53,019 bases of DNA. Source: DATDEW01 sp046590205. GTDB taxonomy: Bacteria; Bacteroidota; Ignavibacteria; Palsa-1295. The translations under genes and the position numbers were made by a program. Shown here one piece after another: positions 44,541 to 53,019 of the stretch (positions within the stretch are counted from its first letter, which is position 1; the number at the start of each line of letters is the position of its first letter). Under the pieces are notes generated by a model. It searched no databases, had not been told where the DNA came from, and saw only the letters and a program-made list of their open reading frames with translations. The stretch is taken from positions 1 to 53,019 of the forward strand of contig JBKJTT010000098.1 in the NCBI GenBank assembly GCA_046590205.1, read 5' to 3'.

Positions 44541-46502
44541 ATGTTCTCATTAAGTGATAATGAATTTGCCTCTCCAATTCGCCGACGATTATTCGCCGTA
44601 TTTGTCGCATTGGTATTTATTGGTTTTGTAGTAAGGTTTGTCCAGATCCAACTGCTCGAAGGTGCAGAGCTTGGCGGCGCGGCGAATATGCAAGGAATCA
44701 AGCGCATTGAACGTATTCCAACTCGCGGAGCTATCTATGATAGATATGGGAAGGTTGTAGCTGCAAGCATTCCGTCCTATATAATAACGCTCACTCCACA
44801 GGATTTTCTGCCATACAAAAAGACAGCATTACCGTTACTCGCAAAACTTCTTAAGGTTGATACGACATACCTCATCAACAAGATCAAGCAGAATGCTTCG
44901 TATGCAAGATTTCAGCCCATAAAGATTTGGAGCGATGCCACACCGGAGCTGATCGCAGGTATTGAAGAAAATTATGCAGATTTGCCAGGAGTAGATATTT
45001 CCTACGAATCAAAACGTCAGTACATCGCCCCTGTCCGTATTTCACATTTGCTTGGATATACGAAAGAAATATCAGAAAAGATGCTTGAGAAATCAAAGCA
45101 ATCGGATGATAGTGAGTATTATCATCCGGGGGATATTGTCGGGACTTCAGGAATGGAGTTTAAGCGCGAACGCGAACTGCGAGGGATTAAAGGATATGAG
45201 TTCGTTGCAGTAGATGCAAAAGGCCAGCGTCAGGCGCGATTCAAAGAAGGTAAGGCAGATGTAAATTCTGTTGACGGTGCGAGTGTGCAGCTTGGTCTTG
45301 ATGTTGATTTGCAAATATATGCTGAACAGTTGATGGATGCTCATCACGGTGCTGTCGTTGCAATGGACCCAAATACAGGTGAGATACTTTCTCTTGTAAG
45401 TAAACCCGATTTTGATCTGGATATTTTTAGCGGACGTACAACGAAAGCAGAGTATCAGGCGGTAATGCTCGATAAATCGAATCCACTCTATAACCGCGCT
45501 ACCCAAACTCGATATCCACCCGGCTCGACATGGAAGCTGATGATGGCAGCAGCATGTATGCAGACGGGGACGATACCAATGAACTACCTCTTCGGATGTG
45601 TCGGCTCGTTCACATACGGTAATCATACATACAAAGATGATGGCTTTCACGGGACAGTGAATATTCACCGTTCTATCGTTCAGTCGTGCAATGCATTCTA
45701 TAACAGTATGGCTCTCAAGCTGGGGATAGATTCGATGCGTAAGTATGCCCGTTACTTCGGATTTGATTCTGCAACAGGTGTTGATCTTGCATACGAAGGT
45801 AACGGTTTTATTCCAGATACCAAGCGTATGAATAAGCTCTACCCAAAAGGGTGGACAAAAGGATATACTGTCAGTCAGGGTATTGGGCAGGGTGAAGTAG
45901 GGGTTACACCAATGCAGCAAGCAGCATACGCAGCGTGTTGGGCGAATCGTGGGACATGGGTACAGCCGCATATTGCGCGAGCGATATATAATACTCAAAA
46001 AAGGAAGTGGGAAGATGTTATTCCGATTCGGAGGAAAATACCTGTTGCTGATACTATCATCGAGATCGTTCGTCGCGGCATGTGGGGAGTCGTCCATGAG
46101 CCGGGCGGCACTGCGCATTCAGCCGAAACGCCGGGATTAAAGTGCGACATAGCAGGCAAAACAGGAACGGCACAAAACTCGCACGGAAAAGATCATGCAT
46201 GGTTCGTCTGCTTTGCTCCGTATGATAAACCAAAGATAGCGATGTGCGTCATGGTCGAGAATTCTGGCTTTGGCGGAGTGGTCGCTGCACCGATTGCACG
46301 AAAGCTCATCAAGTTCTACCTCACAGGTCAACGCGAAGACCCAATACCAACCGTTCTTCCAAATACACCCGAATACGACGCATTCCGTAGTGAGAAGTAC
46401 GCGAAGGGTAGCACAAAACCAGCTGCCCCAAAAGAACAAGCACCTAAACCCCCTCAAGCGCAGTCAAGTGCAGCTGTTTTAGAGAATAGAAGAAGGCAAT
46501 AG
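44541..46502 (+). CDS. mrdA: penicillin-binding protein 2 (elongasome transpeptidase)
   Basis: PBP2 cross-links peptidoglycan during lateral growth, working with RodA and MreB. The 653-residue class B PBP has one N-terminal membrane helix (about residues 15-35), a pedestal domain with RGAIYDRYGKVVA, and a transpeptidase domain. The active-site motifs are S329-T-W-K332, S382-C-N384 and K540-T-G542 (GKTGTAQN). The Pro/Ala/Gln-rich tail after about residue 620 (KPAAPKEQAPKPPQAQ) is a low-complexity extension. The gene is 42 bases after the PorV/PorQ-family gene. mreBCD and rodA do not adjoin it, unlike in many genomes. Confidence 0.94.
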   Translation: MFSLSDNEFASPIRRRLFAVFVALVFIGFVVRFVQIQLLEGAELGGAANMQGIKRIERIPTRGAIYDRYGKVVAASIPSYIITLTPQDFLPYKKTALPLLAKLLKVDTTYLINKIKQNASYARFQPIKIWSDATPELIAGIEENYADLPGVDISYESKRQYIAPVRISHLLGYTKEISEKMLEKSKQSDDSEYYHPGDIVGTSGMEFKRERELRGIKGYEFVAVDAKGQRQARFKEGKADVNSVDGASVQLGLDVDLQIYAEQLMDAHHGAVVAMDPNTGEILSLVSKPDFDLDIFSGRTTKAEYQAVMLDKSNPLYNRATQTRYPPGSTWKLMMAAACMQTGTIPMNYLFGCVGSFTYGNHTYKDDGFHGTVNIHRSIVQSCNAFYNSMALKLGIDSMRKYARYFGFDSATGVDLAYEGNGFIPDTKRMNKLYPKGWTKGYTVSQGIGQGEVGVTPMQQAAYAACWANRGTWVQPHIARAIYNTQKRKWEDVIPIRRKIPVADTIIEIVRRGMWGVVHEPGGTAHSAETPGLKCDIAGKTGTAQNSHGKDHAWFVCFAPYDKPKIAMCVMVENSGFGGVVAAPIARKLIKFYLTGQREDPIPTVLPNTPEYDAFRSEKYAKGSTKPAAPKEQAPKPPQAQSSAAVLENRRRQ

Positions 46503-46573
46503 AATCTCAATTTTCTCGTTGTAACCAATTTTCCTTTGTATCTTAGTATCATACAATATAGGCACCTATTGAT

Positions 46574-48160
46574 ATGAGCATGTTCTCACGCTGTTATTCT
46601 GGCACAACACAAGGTATTGACGCATATCCGATCGAGATAGAGTCGCACATAGAAAATATGTCGCCGAACTTCATCATGGTTGGTTTGCCCGACTCTGCTG
46701 TAAAGGAAAGCAAGGAGCGAGTCATCGCGGCGATGAAAAATGCAGGACTAAACTTCGACTTCAGCAAACGTATAACCATCAATCTAGCACCGGCAGATAT
46801 TCGCAAAGAGGGAAGTGCGTTTGACCTGCCGATAGCCCTCGGTTTGCTTGCTGCCACTGGAGTTGTTGAGAATGAAAAGCTAAATCAGTACGTGACACTC
46901 GGTGAGCTTGCGCTCGATGGCACTCTTCGCCCAATACATGGAGTGCTCAATATAGCTCTCAAAATACGTGATATGAAGAAGGAGATTCCTACACTTAAAG
47001 GAATGCTTTTACCAAAAGGAAATGCTGTTGAAGGGGCATTGGTATCTGACCTTGAAGTTTATGGACTCGAGAATATTAAGGATGCAGTTGACTTTCTCGG
47101 AGGTGTGTCTGAACTTGAACGAACGACAGTTGATCTTGATAAACTTTTTCTCGATGAAGCAGATCACAATATTCTCGACTTCGCAGATGTCAAAGGGCAA
47201 GAACAGGTAAAGAGAGCATTGGAGGTTGCAGCGGCAGGTGGGCATAACGTTATTATGATTGGCTCACCCGGATGTGGGAAAAGTATGCTCGCAAAGCGTA
47301 TCCCAACCATCCTTCCCCCGATGACCTTCGATGAGGCACTTGAGACTACGAAGATACATTCAGTAGCAGGGACTTTAGGAGATGGAACGCCGCTTATTAC
47401 AACACGTCCATTCCGTTCGCCGCATCATACTATCTCGTATGCTGCACTTGTTGGTGGTGGAGTTGGTAATCCTCGTCCGGGTGAGATATCTCTTGCACAT
47501 CACGGAGTTCTTTTTCTTGATGAACTGCCAGAATTCTCACGAAATGTTCTCGAGGTGCTTCGTCAGCCACTCGAAGATGGGGTAGTGACAATATCTCGCT
47601 CTAAAATGTCAGTGGAATACCCAACTAACTTTATGCTTGTTTGTGCGATGAACCCTACGCCGGGGGGTGATTTTAGCTCAGATGGACCACCAACATACTA
47701 CACTGACCCAGCATCGCAGCGATATCTTGCAAAAATATCAGGTCCGTTGCTTGACAGGATAGACTTGCACATCGAAGTACCGAAGGTAAAATTGGAAGAG
47801 CTTGCAAAGAAACCGACGGGTGAAAGGTCAGAATCAATTCGGGAGCGGGTTATTAGAGCGAGGAAGACACAACAAGAACGGTATAAAGAATGGAATATCA
47901 AGAACCCACGTCAAAAGATATATAAGAATGCTGACCTCTCATCTAAACTGGTCCAGGATATTTGTACTGTTTCCGAAGAGGGTAGGGAGTTACTTAAAAA
48001 AGCCATGACGCGAATGGGGCTGTCGGCACGTGCATATGACAGAATCCTCAAAGTTGCTCGGACGGTGGCTGACCTTGCAGGAGAAAAGGATATTTCTACC
48101 GCTCATTTAAGTGAAGCTATTCAGTATCGTAGCTTAGATAGGCAGTTCATGAACGGTTAA
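46574..48160 (+). CDS. comM: YifB/ComM family Mg-chelatase-like AAA+ ATPase
   Basis: ComM is a hexameric helicase that promotes branch migration during natural transformation; in many bacteria the role of the homologue is untested. The 528-residue protein has the N-terminal ChlI-type fold (VGLPDSAVKESKERV and NLAPADIRKEGSAFDLPIAL), a Walker A motif GSPGCGKS at 230-237, a Walker B LFLDELPEF, and the C-terminal LSARAYDRILKVARTVADL and YRSLDRQF blocks. MSMFSRCYS fits the family start, with the second Met also possible. It is transcribed toward tRNA-Ala. Its presence hints at competence but does not show it. Confidence 0.93.
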   Translation: MSMFSRCYSGTTQGIDAYPIEIESHIENMSPNFIMVGLPDSAVKESKERVIAAMKNAGLNFDFSKRITINLAPADIRKEGSAFDLPIALGLLAATGVVENEKLNQYVTLGELALDGTLRPIHGVLNIALKIRDMKKEIPTLKGMLLPKGNAVEGALVSDLEVYGLENIKDAVDFLGGVSELERTTVDLDKLFLDEADHNILDFADVKGQEQVKRALEVAAAGGHNVIMIGSPGCGKSMLAKRIPTILPPMTFDEALETTKIHSVAGTLGDGTPLITTRPFRSPHHTISYAALVGGGVGNPRPGEISLAHHGVLFLDELPEFSRNVLEVLRQPLEDGVVTISRSKMSVEYPTNFMLVCAMNPTPGGDFSSDGPPTYYTDPASQRYLAKISGPLLDRIDLHIEVPKVKLEELAKKPTGERSESIRERVIRARKTQQERYKEWNIKNPRQKIYKNADLSSKLVQDICTVSEEGRELLKKAMTRMGLSARAYDRILKVARTVADLAGEKDISTAHLSEAIQYRSLDRQFMNG

Positions 48161-48204
48161 ATTGAAACCTCTCTCTGTTGAATGTCGTTTTACGGGCACA
48201 ATTT

Positions 48205-48277
48205 GGGGCTGTAGCTCATCTGGTAGAGCGTTTGAATGGCATTCAAAAGGTGAGGGGTTCGAGTCCCCTCAGCTCCA
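48205..48277 (+). tRNA. tRNA-Ala (anticodon GGC)
   Basis: A complete 73-base cloverleaf. The acceptor stem GGGGCTG/CAGCTCC contains the G3-U70 wobble that is the alanine identity element. The D arm is GCTC/GAGC, the anticodon arm TTTGA-ATGGCAT-TCAAA gives GGC, and the T arm is AGGGG-TTCGAGT-CCCCT. CCA is not encoded. Confidence 0.97.
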
Positions 48278-48385
48278 CAAAACCCACCTGTTTGTAATCC
48301 CTTTTATTTGAAGCACTTCCATGTCCCCCAAAAAAAATTCTTTTTTCAAGCACACCCTTGTCAAAAATTGCTTATTATTGTACTA

Positions 48386-48427
48386 CGGAGTTGTGTCAAC
48401 TCCGGGGCTTAATGGAGGCATAGCTCC
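48386..48427 (+). promoter_or_regulatory. alternating hairpins in the susC upstream region
   Basis: CGGAGTTG-TGT-CAACTCCG (48386-48404) is a perfect eight-pair stem. A second GGAG (48414) and CTCC (48424-48427) follow, so the GGAG/CTCC blocks could pair in more than one way. It lies about 120 bases before the susC start, in a 268-base spacer with no convincing gene. It may be a leader structure or a dispersed repeat. Confidence 0.35.
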
Positions 48428-48545
48428 TAATTGTGCTTTGAGTTGTGTTGTATTTTCTCTACCGAAGAGTATCTGCATAGATGGGACAGTGCCACTATTA
48501 GCTTGAGTTGTTTCTTGTGTTTATCACTTAACTCACTTTACGCTT

Positions 48546-51500
48546 ATGGTTCAAGATAAGAAACCAATGCGTGAATTATCAGGCATCTATAATGCCGGAT
48601 TATTCATGTCAAAAGTACGTATGCTTACTGTTCTTGCAATAGTAGCTTTATTTAGTTCACTCTCATCAAACGTTTTCGCTCAAGGCGGAAGTATTATTGG
48701 TACCGTAACTGATGCTGATACCAAAGAAGGCTTGCCCGGCGTTACGGTACTAATACCTTCACTGAAGATCGGAGCAAAGACTGATGGAAAAGGTAACTAT
48801 AAGATAGTTAATGTTCCTATAGGTAAACAATCAGTCGAGGCAAGACTTATTGGGTACACGACTGTATCTAAATCAGTTCAAGTAGATGCTGGTGCAGAAG
48901 TCTCTATTAATTTTGCCCTTTCTGCAAAGGCGTTACAGCAAGATGAAATTGTCGTATTAGGACTATCGGGTGAAGTTGATAGAAAGAAACTCGGTAATGC
49001 TATAGCTGAAGTTGGCGGGGCACAGATATCAAATTCAGGATCATCCTCTGCGATTGATGCACTTTCGGGTCGTGTTCCTGGTATGATTGTAAGCAAGCCA
49101 TCAGGCACACCCGGAGCTGGTACATACATAACGCTTCGAGGACGTAAAACTATCAACGGTTCATCAGAGCCGCTCTATGTCGTTGATGGTATCGTTATTG
49201 ATAATGCGTCTATTACTGATGAGCATTTTCAGGCTGGTTCTGTCCAGTTAGCCAACAGAGCCGTTGATATTTCGAGCGAGAACATCGAGAACATACAAGT
49301 CCTCAAAGGACCTTCTGCTTCTGCGCTCTATGGCTCGCTTGCAGCAAATGGTGTTGTTCTTATTACGACAAAACAGGCAAGGGCATTCAAAGGTGGTGAG
49401 GGCGGAAAACTTTCGAGTATTACAGCTTCGACGAATGTCGGGTTTAATAGTTCAAGCGGACGACCAGGGTCGGAAATGCTTCAAACAAAGTACCGCCAAA
49501 GACCGGGCTTTAATACAAGCTGGGGACCGGCATTAGCGAGTGATTCAACTGTTTATGACCATGTCGGAGAGGTTGTTCAACCAAGTATGTCGAACGAACA
49601 GACTATTTCATTTATGGGCGGCATACCAGAGTTTAGTTATTTTATTTCCGGAGTACGTTCTAATGAGGAAGGGTTAATCGAAAACTCGAACTATCTGAAA
49701 CAGGATATTCGTGCAAACCTAACGATCGTTCCATTCGATATATTATCTATCAGATCGAACTCGAACTACTTGCTTATTGATAACGACCTTCCGCAGGACG
49801 GCTCTAACCGTTCAGGGTTAATGCTCGGTGCGCTGCGCACGCCGCCTGAATTCAATAACACGCTCATCAAGAACCCAGACGGCTCACAGCATCGTTACGC
49901 AAGTTATGATAATCCGCTTTGGAGTATTGAAAACAATAAGTTCAATTCAGGTGTAGCGCGCTTCTTACATAGCACAGAAGCTTCTCTTACGCCGGTTAAT
50001 TGGCTTGTATTGACAGGACGTATTGGGGTTGACCAATATAATCAAGAGAACACTGAGCGTTTATCAACCGAATCAAGTGCGAGTGGACGTATTGGTCAGA
50101 TACTTAAGCGTCGGTACCAGTCGAGTTCGGTAAATCTTGACCTCAATGGCACGCTATCGTTCTCTCCGATGGAGGATCTTTCGCAACAGCTTGTACTTGG
50201 CTCACAGGTTTTGTGGTCAAGTTATGCTTCTACTCAAGCTTCCTCAACGAATACTTTGCCATTCTTTGATGAGATACCGGCAGGTTCTACCAAAGATGCG
50301 ACATCGGACTTTGCTCAATCAAAACTCGTTGGCTTCTTTGGGCAATTAACAACTTCGTATCTTGATAGATATACACTCACACTTGCTCTCCGTCGCGACG
50401 GTAGCTCGACCTTTGGAAGTTCAAAGAAATTCCATTGGTATCCGAAAGCAAGTTTTGCACTTAACCTTCCGCTAAATGACTTCGGTGTCCCGGCTGATAT
50501 TTTAAGCAGCTTCAAACTTCGAGGTGGATACGGCGAAGCGGGTTCACCATCACTTCCCGGTGCGTACGCTACGAATTTCCTTTACACAGTATATGGAAAT
50601 AACGATGGATGGACGCGCAGAACATCAGCCGGACGTGATGGCCTTACAGGAATTCGTCAGGGCTCCGGTGATGATAATTCACTATTTGTAGCCGGAAATT
50701 TGAATATCTCTCCGGAGATAAGCATCGAGCGCGAAATTGGCTTTGATGCAGGTTTTTGGAATGACAGAGTGAATCTCGAAATGACGTTCTATCATACGAA
50801 CATTAACGATATGATACTGAATCTGACAGTACCGGGTTCATCCGGGTATGACAGAGAATTACGCAATGCTGCTGCAATGTGGAATGAAGGTATCGAGGCA
50901 TCACTTACTATTCTGCCAATCAGAACAGAAGACTTTACCTGGAATACGAGCTTTACATACTCTCGAAACTATAATCTTGTCACAAATACTGGTGGTATTG
51001 ATTATGCAGAGATATATGGCTTCACCGGAATTCAAAACGTTGCTATTGTCGGTCGTCCGCTCGGTGTATTCCAAAGTGTTGGATACCTACGCGATGAGAA
51101 TGGGCAGATTCTCAAAACAACAGGCGTTGCCGATGATTACTTCGGTTTTGATTTCAAAGGTGCACCACAAATCACTGAACAATTTCAGGTTATCGGGGAT
51201 CCGAACCCCGACTATGCTCTCGCATGGCGCAATGATTTCACGATCATGAAGGACTTCACTGTTGGTTTTCTTTTTGACGGTGTGTTCGGACAAGATGTCT
51301 GGAACGGCACGCGTGGTGCGATGCATCACTTCGGTGCTGCCAAAGAGACAGAGGATAGAGAACAGCCGTGGGTTTTTGAAGGTCAAACAGTTATAGATAA
51401 CGAGACAGGGCAGCCCGTAACCAGAGAATATTACTATCGTTTCTATGCGAACTCATTTGCCTATGGAATCGATGGGGCAGTCATAGAAGATGGGTCATAT

Positions 51501-51728
51501 ATCAAGTTGCGCGAGCTTTCTATCTCCTACAATACGGATATTCTAAAAGATATCCATATTAACAATATGCGTATAAGCGTGATAGGTCGAAATCTCCTAA
51601 CGATAACTGACTACAAGGGCTTTGACCCCGAAGTCAATAACTTTGCACAATCGGAAACTCGCGGATTCGATTATTTTAATCTTCCGCCGCAGCGTACCAT
51701 TCAGGTCGGCGTTAGCTTCACATACTAA
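48546..51728 (+). CDS. susC: SusC/RagA family TonB-dependent outer-membrane transporter
   Basis: SusC-type barrels import oligosaccharides, peptides or other nutrients with energy from TonB, beneath a SusD lid. The protein (up to 1060 residues) has a signal peptide (MLTVLAIVALFSSLSSNVFAQ), a carboxypeptidase-regulatory-like domain (IGTVTDADTKEGLPGVTVLI, about residues 50-135), a plug domain with YITLRGRKTINGSSEPLYVV and NIQVLKGPSASALYG, and a large barrel. The start is uncertain: ATG 48546 is used here, but ATG 48606 would place the signal peptide at the N-terminus and is equally plausible. susD follows after 21 bases. The substrate cannot be told, as no degradative enzymes lie in the window. 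Confidence 0.92.
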   Translation: MVQDKKPMRELSGIYNAGLFMSKVRMLTVLAIVALFSSLSSNVFAQGGSIIGTVTDADTKEGLPGVTVLIPSLKIGAKTDGKGNYKIVNVPIGKQSVEARLIGYTTVSKSVQVDAGAEVSINFALSAKALQQDEIVVLGLSGEVDRKKLGNAIAEVGGAQISNSGSSSAIDALSGRVPGMIVSKPSGTPGAGTYITLRGRKTINGSSEPLYVVDGIVIDNASITDEHFQAGSVQLANRAVDISSENIENIQVLKGPSASALYGSLAANGVVLITTKQARAFKGGEGGKLSSITASTNVGFNSSSGRPGSEMLQTKYRQRPGFNTSWGPALASDSTVYDHVGEVVQPSMSNEQTISFMGGIPEFSYFISGVRSNEEGLIENSNYLKQDIRANLTIVPFDILSIRSNSNYLLIDNDLPQDGSNRSGLMLGALRTPPEFNNTLIKNPDGSQHRYASYDNPLWSIENNKFNSGVARFLHSTEASLTPVNWLVLTGRIGVDQYNQENTERLSTESSASGRIGQILKRRYQSSSVNLDLNGTLSFSPMEDLSQQLVLGSQVLWSSYASTQASSTNTLPFFDEIPAGSTKDATSDFAQSKLVGFFGQLTTSYLDRYTLTLALRRDGSSTFGSSKKFHWYPKASFALNLPLNDFGVPADILSSFKLRGGYGEAGSPSLPGAYATNFLYTVYGNNDGWTRRTSAGRDGLTGIRQGSGDDNSLFVAGNLNISPEISIEREIGFDAGFWNDRVNLEMTFYHTNINDMILNLTVPGSSGYDRELRNAAAMWNEGIEASLTILPIRTEDFTWNTSFTYSRNYNLVTNTGGIDYAEIYGFTGIQNVAIVGRPLGVFQSVGYLRDENGQILKTTGVADDYFGFDFKGAPQITEQFQVIGDPNPDYALAWRNDFTIMKDFTVGFLFDGVFGQDVWNGTRGAMHHFGAAKETEDREQPWVFEGQTVIDNETGQPVTREYYYRFYANSFAYGIDGAVIEDGSYIKLRELSISYNTDILKDIHINNMRISVIGRNLLTITDYKGFDPEVNNFAQSETRGFDYFNLPPQRTIQVGVSFTY

Positions 51729-51749
51729 TTTTGAGGAAGGAATACTATA

Positions 51750-53019
51750 ATGAATACAATTATTAAACACAATATGAAAAAGAGTATCCTTTTTCTCGCA
51801 TTCTTTGGGATGTTCATCACAAGCTGTGATATTGATGAATCCATTAACTTAAGTCCGAACGAAATTACCGAAGAGCAGCTGAAAACCCCTGCAGGTATCA
51901 AAGGACTTTTCGTTGGAGCACAGACAATGAATGGTGATTTCCATTCCGCTGACCGCTCACGTGTTGGCTCGATTTGGGCACAGCAAGTAACAGCCCCTAC
52001 GGGAGGACAGCGCGCACAGGCAAGTGCCTGGACAACCTACAACCTCACCGTTGACGGACCACCAAATGATATGTGGCTCTACGGATATAAAGCAGTGAAG
52101 GTCTGTGATGACCTTATTACTCTTACTCCGGGGGTGCAGTTATCAGCTACGTCAGCAACGCAGGACTATATCATCGCTGTTGCAAAAATTATCAAGGCAA
52201 GTATCTATGGTGAGTTGGCAGCATACTTCGGTTCGATCCCCATTGACCTGAAGTCGCTGACAAAGCCCGGATATGCTCCGCCGCAGTTTGTATCACAAGC
52301 TGATGCATATGCCAGAGTCCAGACGCTTCTTGACGAAGCACTTACCGGGCTTGCGGCAGATGCAGATATTGCTCTGGACGAGGATCTCACATTCGCTGGT
52401 AGTGCAGCTGGATGGCGAGCAGTGGCGCATTCGCTCAAGGCACGTTACTATCTGCATGTCGGCAATTACACATCGGCACTTTCGGAATCGAATAACGGTG
52501 TAGCTGATGTAGCAGGTAACTGGATGGCAAAATATTCGGAGGAAGCGCTTGAGTACTCACCATGGGGTTGGTGGTCAAACGATGAGGCAAATTCTATCCG
52601 TGCAACAAAGCCATATATTGATCTGCTCAAGAGCGAGCCGAATGACTCACGTCTTGCAGAGTACTTCAAAACGAATGACAGCGGTAACTATGTAGGGTAT
52701 TCTGCTACAGGAAGCACCGAAGAACAAACCTATGATCTGGTAAGTGTTATGAAGAAATATAGTGGGTACGGTGGTGATTTCCCGTTAATGACAGCAAATG
52801 AAACAATACTCATACGTGCTGAGTGTAAGGCACGAGGTGGTGATGTTGGAGGTGCTGTAAGTGATGTCAATATCATTCGTGCTGCTGCGGGGCTTACTCC
52901 GTTCGTTTCAACAGACGGGGCAGCAACGCTTGCAGAAGTGCTAAAACAAAAGCATCTATCATTGTTCTTGGAAGGTCAGGCATATAATGATCAGCGCCGT
53001 ACAAAGACGATGCCAGACC
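51750..53019 (+). CDS. susD: SusD/RagB family nutrient-binding lipoprotein (partial, 423 codons)
   Basis: The reading frame is open to the right edge, so the C-terminus is missing. The N-terminus MKKSILFLAFFGMFITSC is a lipoprotein signal with lipobox ITSC (Cys26 from the first Met, Cys18 from the second Met at 51774). The helical, TPR-like body has AVAKIIKASIYGELAAYFGSIP and AVAHSLKARYYLHVGNY, and the C-terminal SusD block appears as ANETILIRAECKARGGD and KHLSLFLEGQAYNDQRR. It forms the hinged lid over SusC. A purine-rich site GAGGAAGG (51733-51740) lies nine bases before the ATG, a clearer ribosome site than most genes here have. Confidence 0.92.
   Translation, partial: MNTIIKHNMKKSILFLAFFGMFITSCDIDESINLSPNEITEEQLKTPAGIKGLFVGAQTMNGDFHSADRSRVGSIWAQQVTAPTGGQRAQASAWTTYNLTVDGPPNDMWLYGYKAVKVCDDLITLTPGVQLSATSATQDYIIAVAKIIKASIYGELAAYFGSIPIDLKSLTKPGYAPPQFVSQADAYARVQTLLDEALTGLAADADIALDEDLTFAGSAAGWRAVAHSLKARYYLHVGNYTSALSESNNGVADVAGNWMAKYSEEALEYSPWGWWSNDEANSIRATKPYIDLLKSEPNDSRLAEYFKTNDSGNYVGYSATGSTEEQTYDLVSVMKKYSGYGGDFPLMTANETILIRAECKARGGDVGGAVSDVNIIRAAAGLTPFVSTDGAATLAEVLKQKHLSLFLEGQAYNDQRRTKTMPD

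Noticed and set aside
45147..46118. 323-codon open frame on the minus strand
   Set aside because: It lies wholly antisense to the PBP2 gene, whose active-site motifs are intact; the antisense product has many Cys/His/Ile residues and no recognisable domain.
48321..48506. 61-codon open frame before susC
   Set aside because: It runs through the hairpins, lacks a ribosome site and shows no family resemblance.
1..53019. Mobile element, prophage or defence island
   Set aside because: No transposase, integrase, phage, restriction or toxin gene was found; the genes are core metabolic, ribosomal and envelope functions.

Overview
The window reads as a contiguous, compact chromosomal segment from a member of the Bacteroidota/Chlorobiota (FCB) group. 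The support is a SprA homologue (type IX secretion translocon), a PorV/PorQ-family barrel, two secreted proteins ending in T9SS type A sorting domains, a SusC/SusD pair, and a -7 promoter box TAnnTTTG upstream of several genes. The loose gene order and the long (about 480-residue) isocitrate dehydrogenase make a deep lineage such as Kapabacteria or Ignavibacteria more likely than a typical gut or flavobacterial Bacteroidete. That placement is inference. No transposase, integrase, phage gene or CRISPR array was seen.

Layout. 1-10.6 kb: the N-terminal part of a YihY/BrkB membrane protein (cut by the window edge), a Sua5 threonylcarbamoyl-AMP synthase, a 1397-residue secreted PhoX plus phytase-esterase-like fusion, isocitrate dehydrogenase, and an overlapping pair of peptide-binding lipoprotein and aspartate kinase. 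10.6-18.5 kb: an alpha/beta hydrolase, tRNA-Phe, SMC, and a leftward operon (dolichol-kinase-like, unknown barrel protein, nitrilase). 18.5-24.4 kb: an OmpA/PD40 protein, a 620-base repeat-bearing spacer, a 61-residue protein, and a glycine-rich T9SS cargo protein. 24.4-30.9 kb: lipA, waaA, an N-acetylmuramoyl-alanine amidase, yajQ, rpsL-rpsG (a truncated str operon without fusA or tuf next to it), a small lipoprotein and an LptF/LptG permease. 31-48.3 kb: sprA, a PpiD/SurA-like foldase, glmS, truA, a PorV/PorQ-family protein, PBP2, a ComM-type ATPase and tRNA-Ala. 48.5 kb to the end: susC and the first 423 codons of susD.

How it fits together. Most of the window serves the cell envelope: KDO transfer (waaA), LPS export (LptF/G), peptidoglycan synthesis and hydrolysis (PBP2, amidase, GlmS), outer-membrane secretion (SprA, a PorV-like partner, a periplasmic foldase), cargo for that system, and nutrient uptake (SusCD). 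The rest is core informational and metabolic housekeeping. Nothing here stands out as a clear unknown multi-gene system. The best leads are smaller: a structured rpsL-rpsG spacer, a SprA homologue with a good lipobox, an unusual multi-domain secreted esterase, mosaic composition inside two surface-protein genes, a palindrome cluster, and a shared extended promoter motif.
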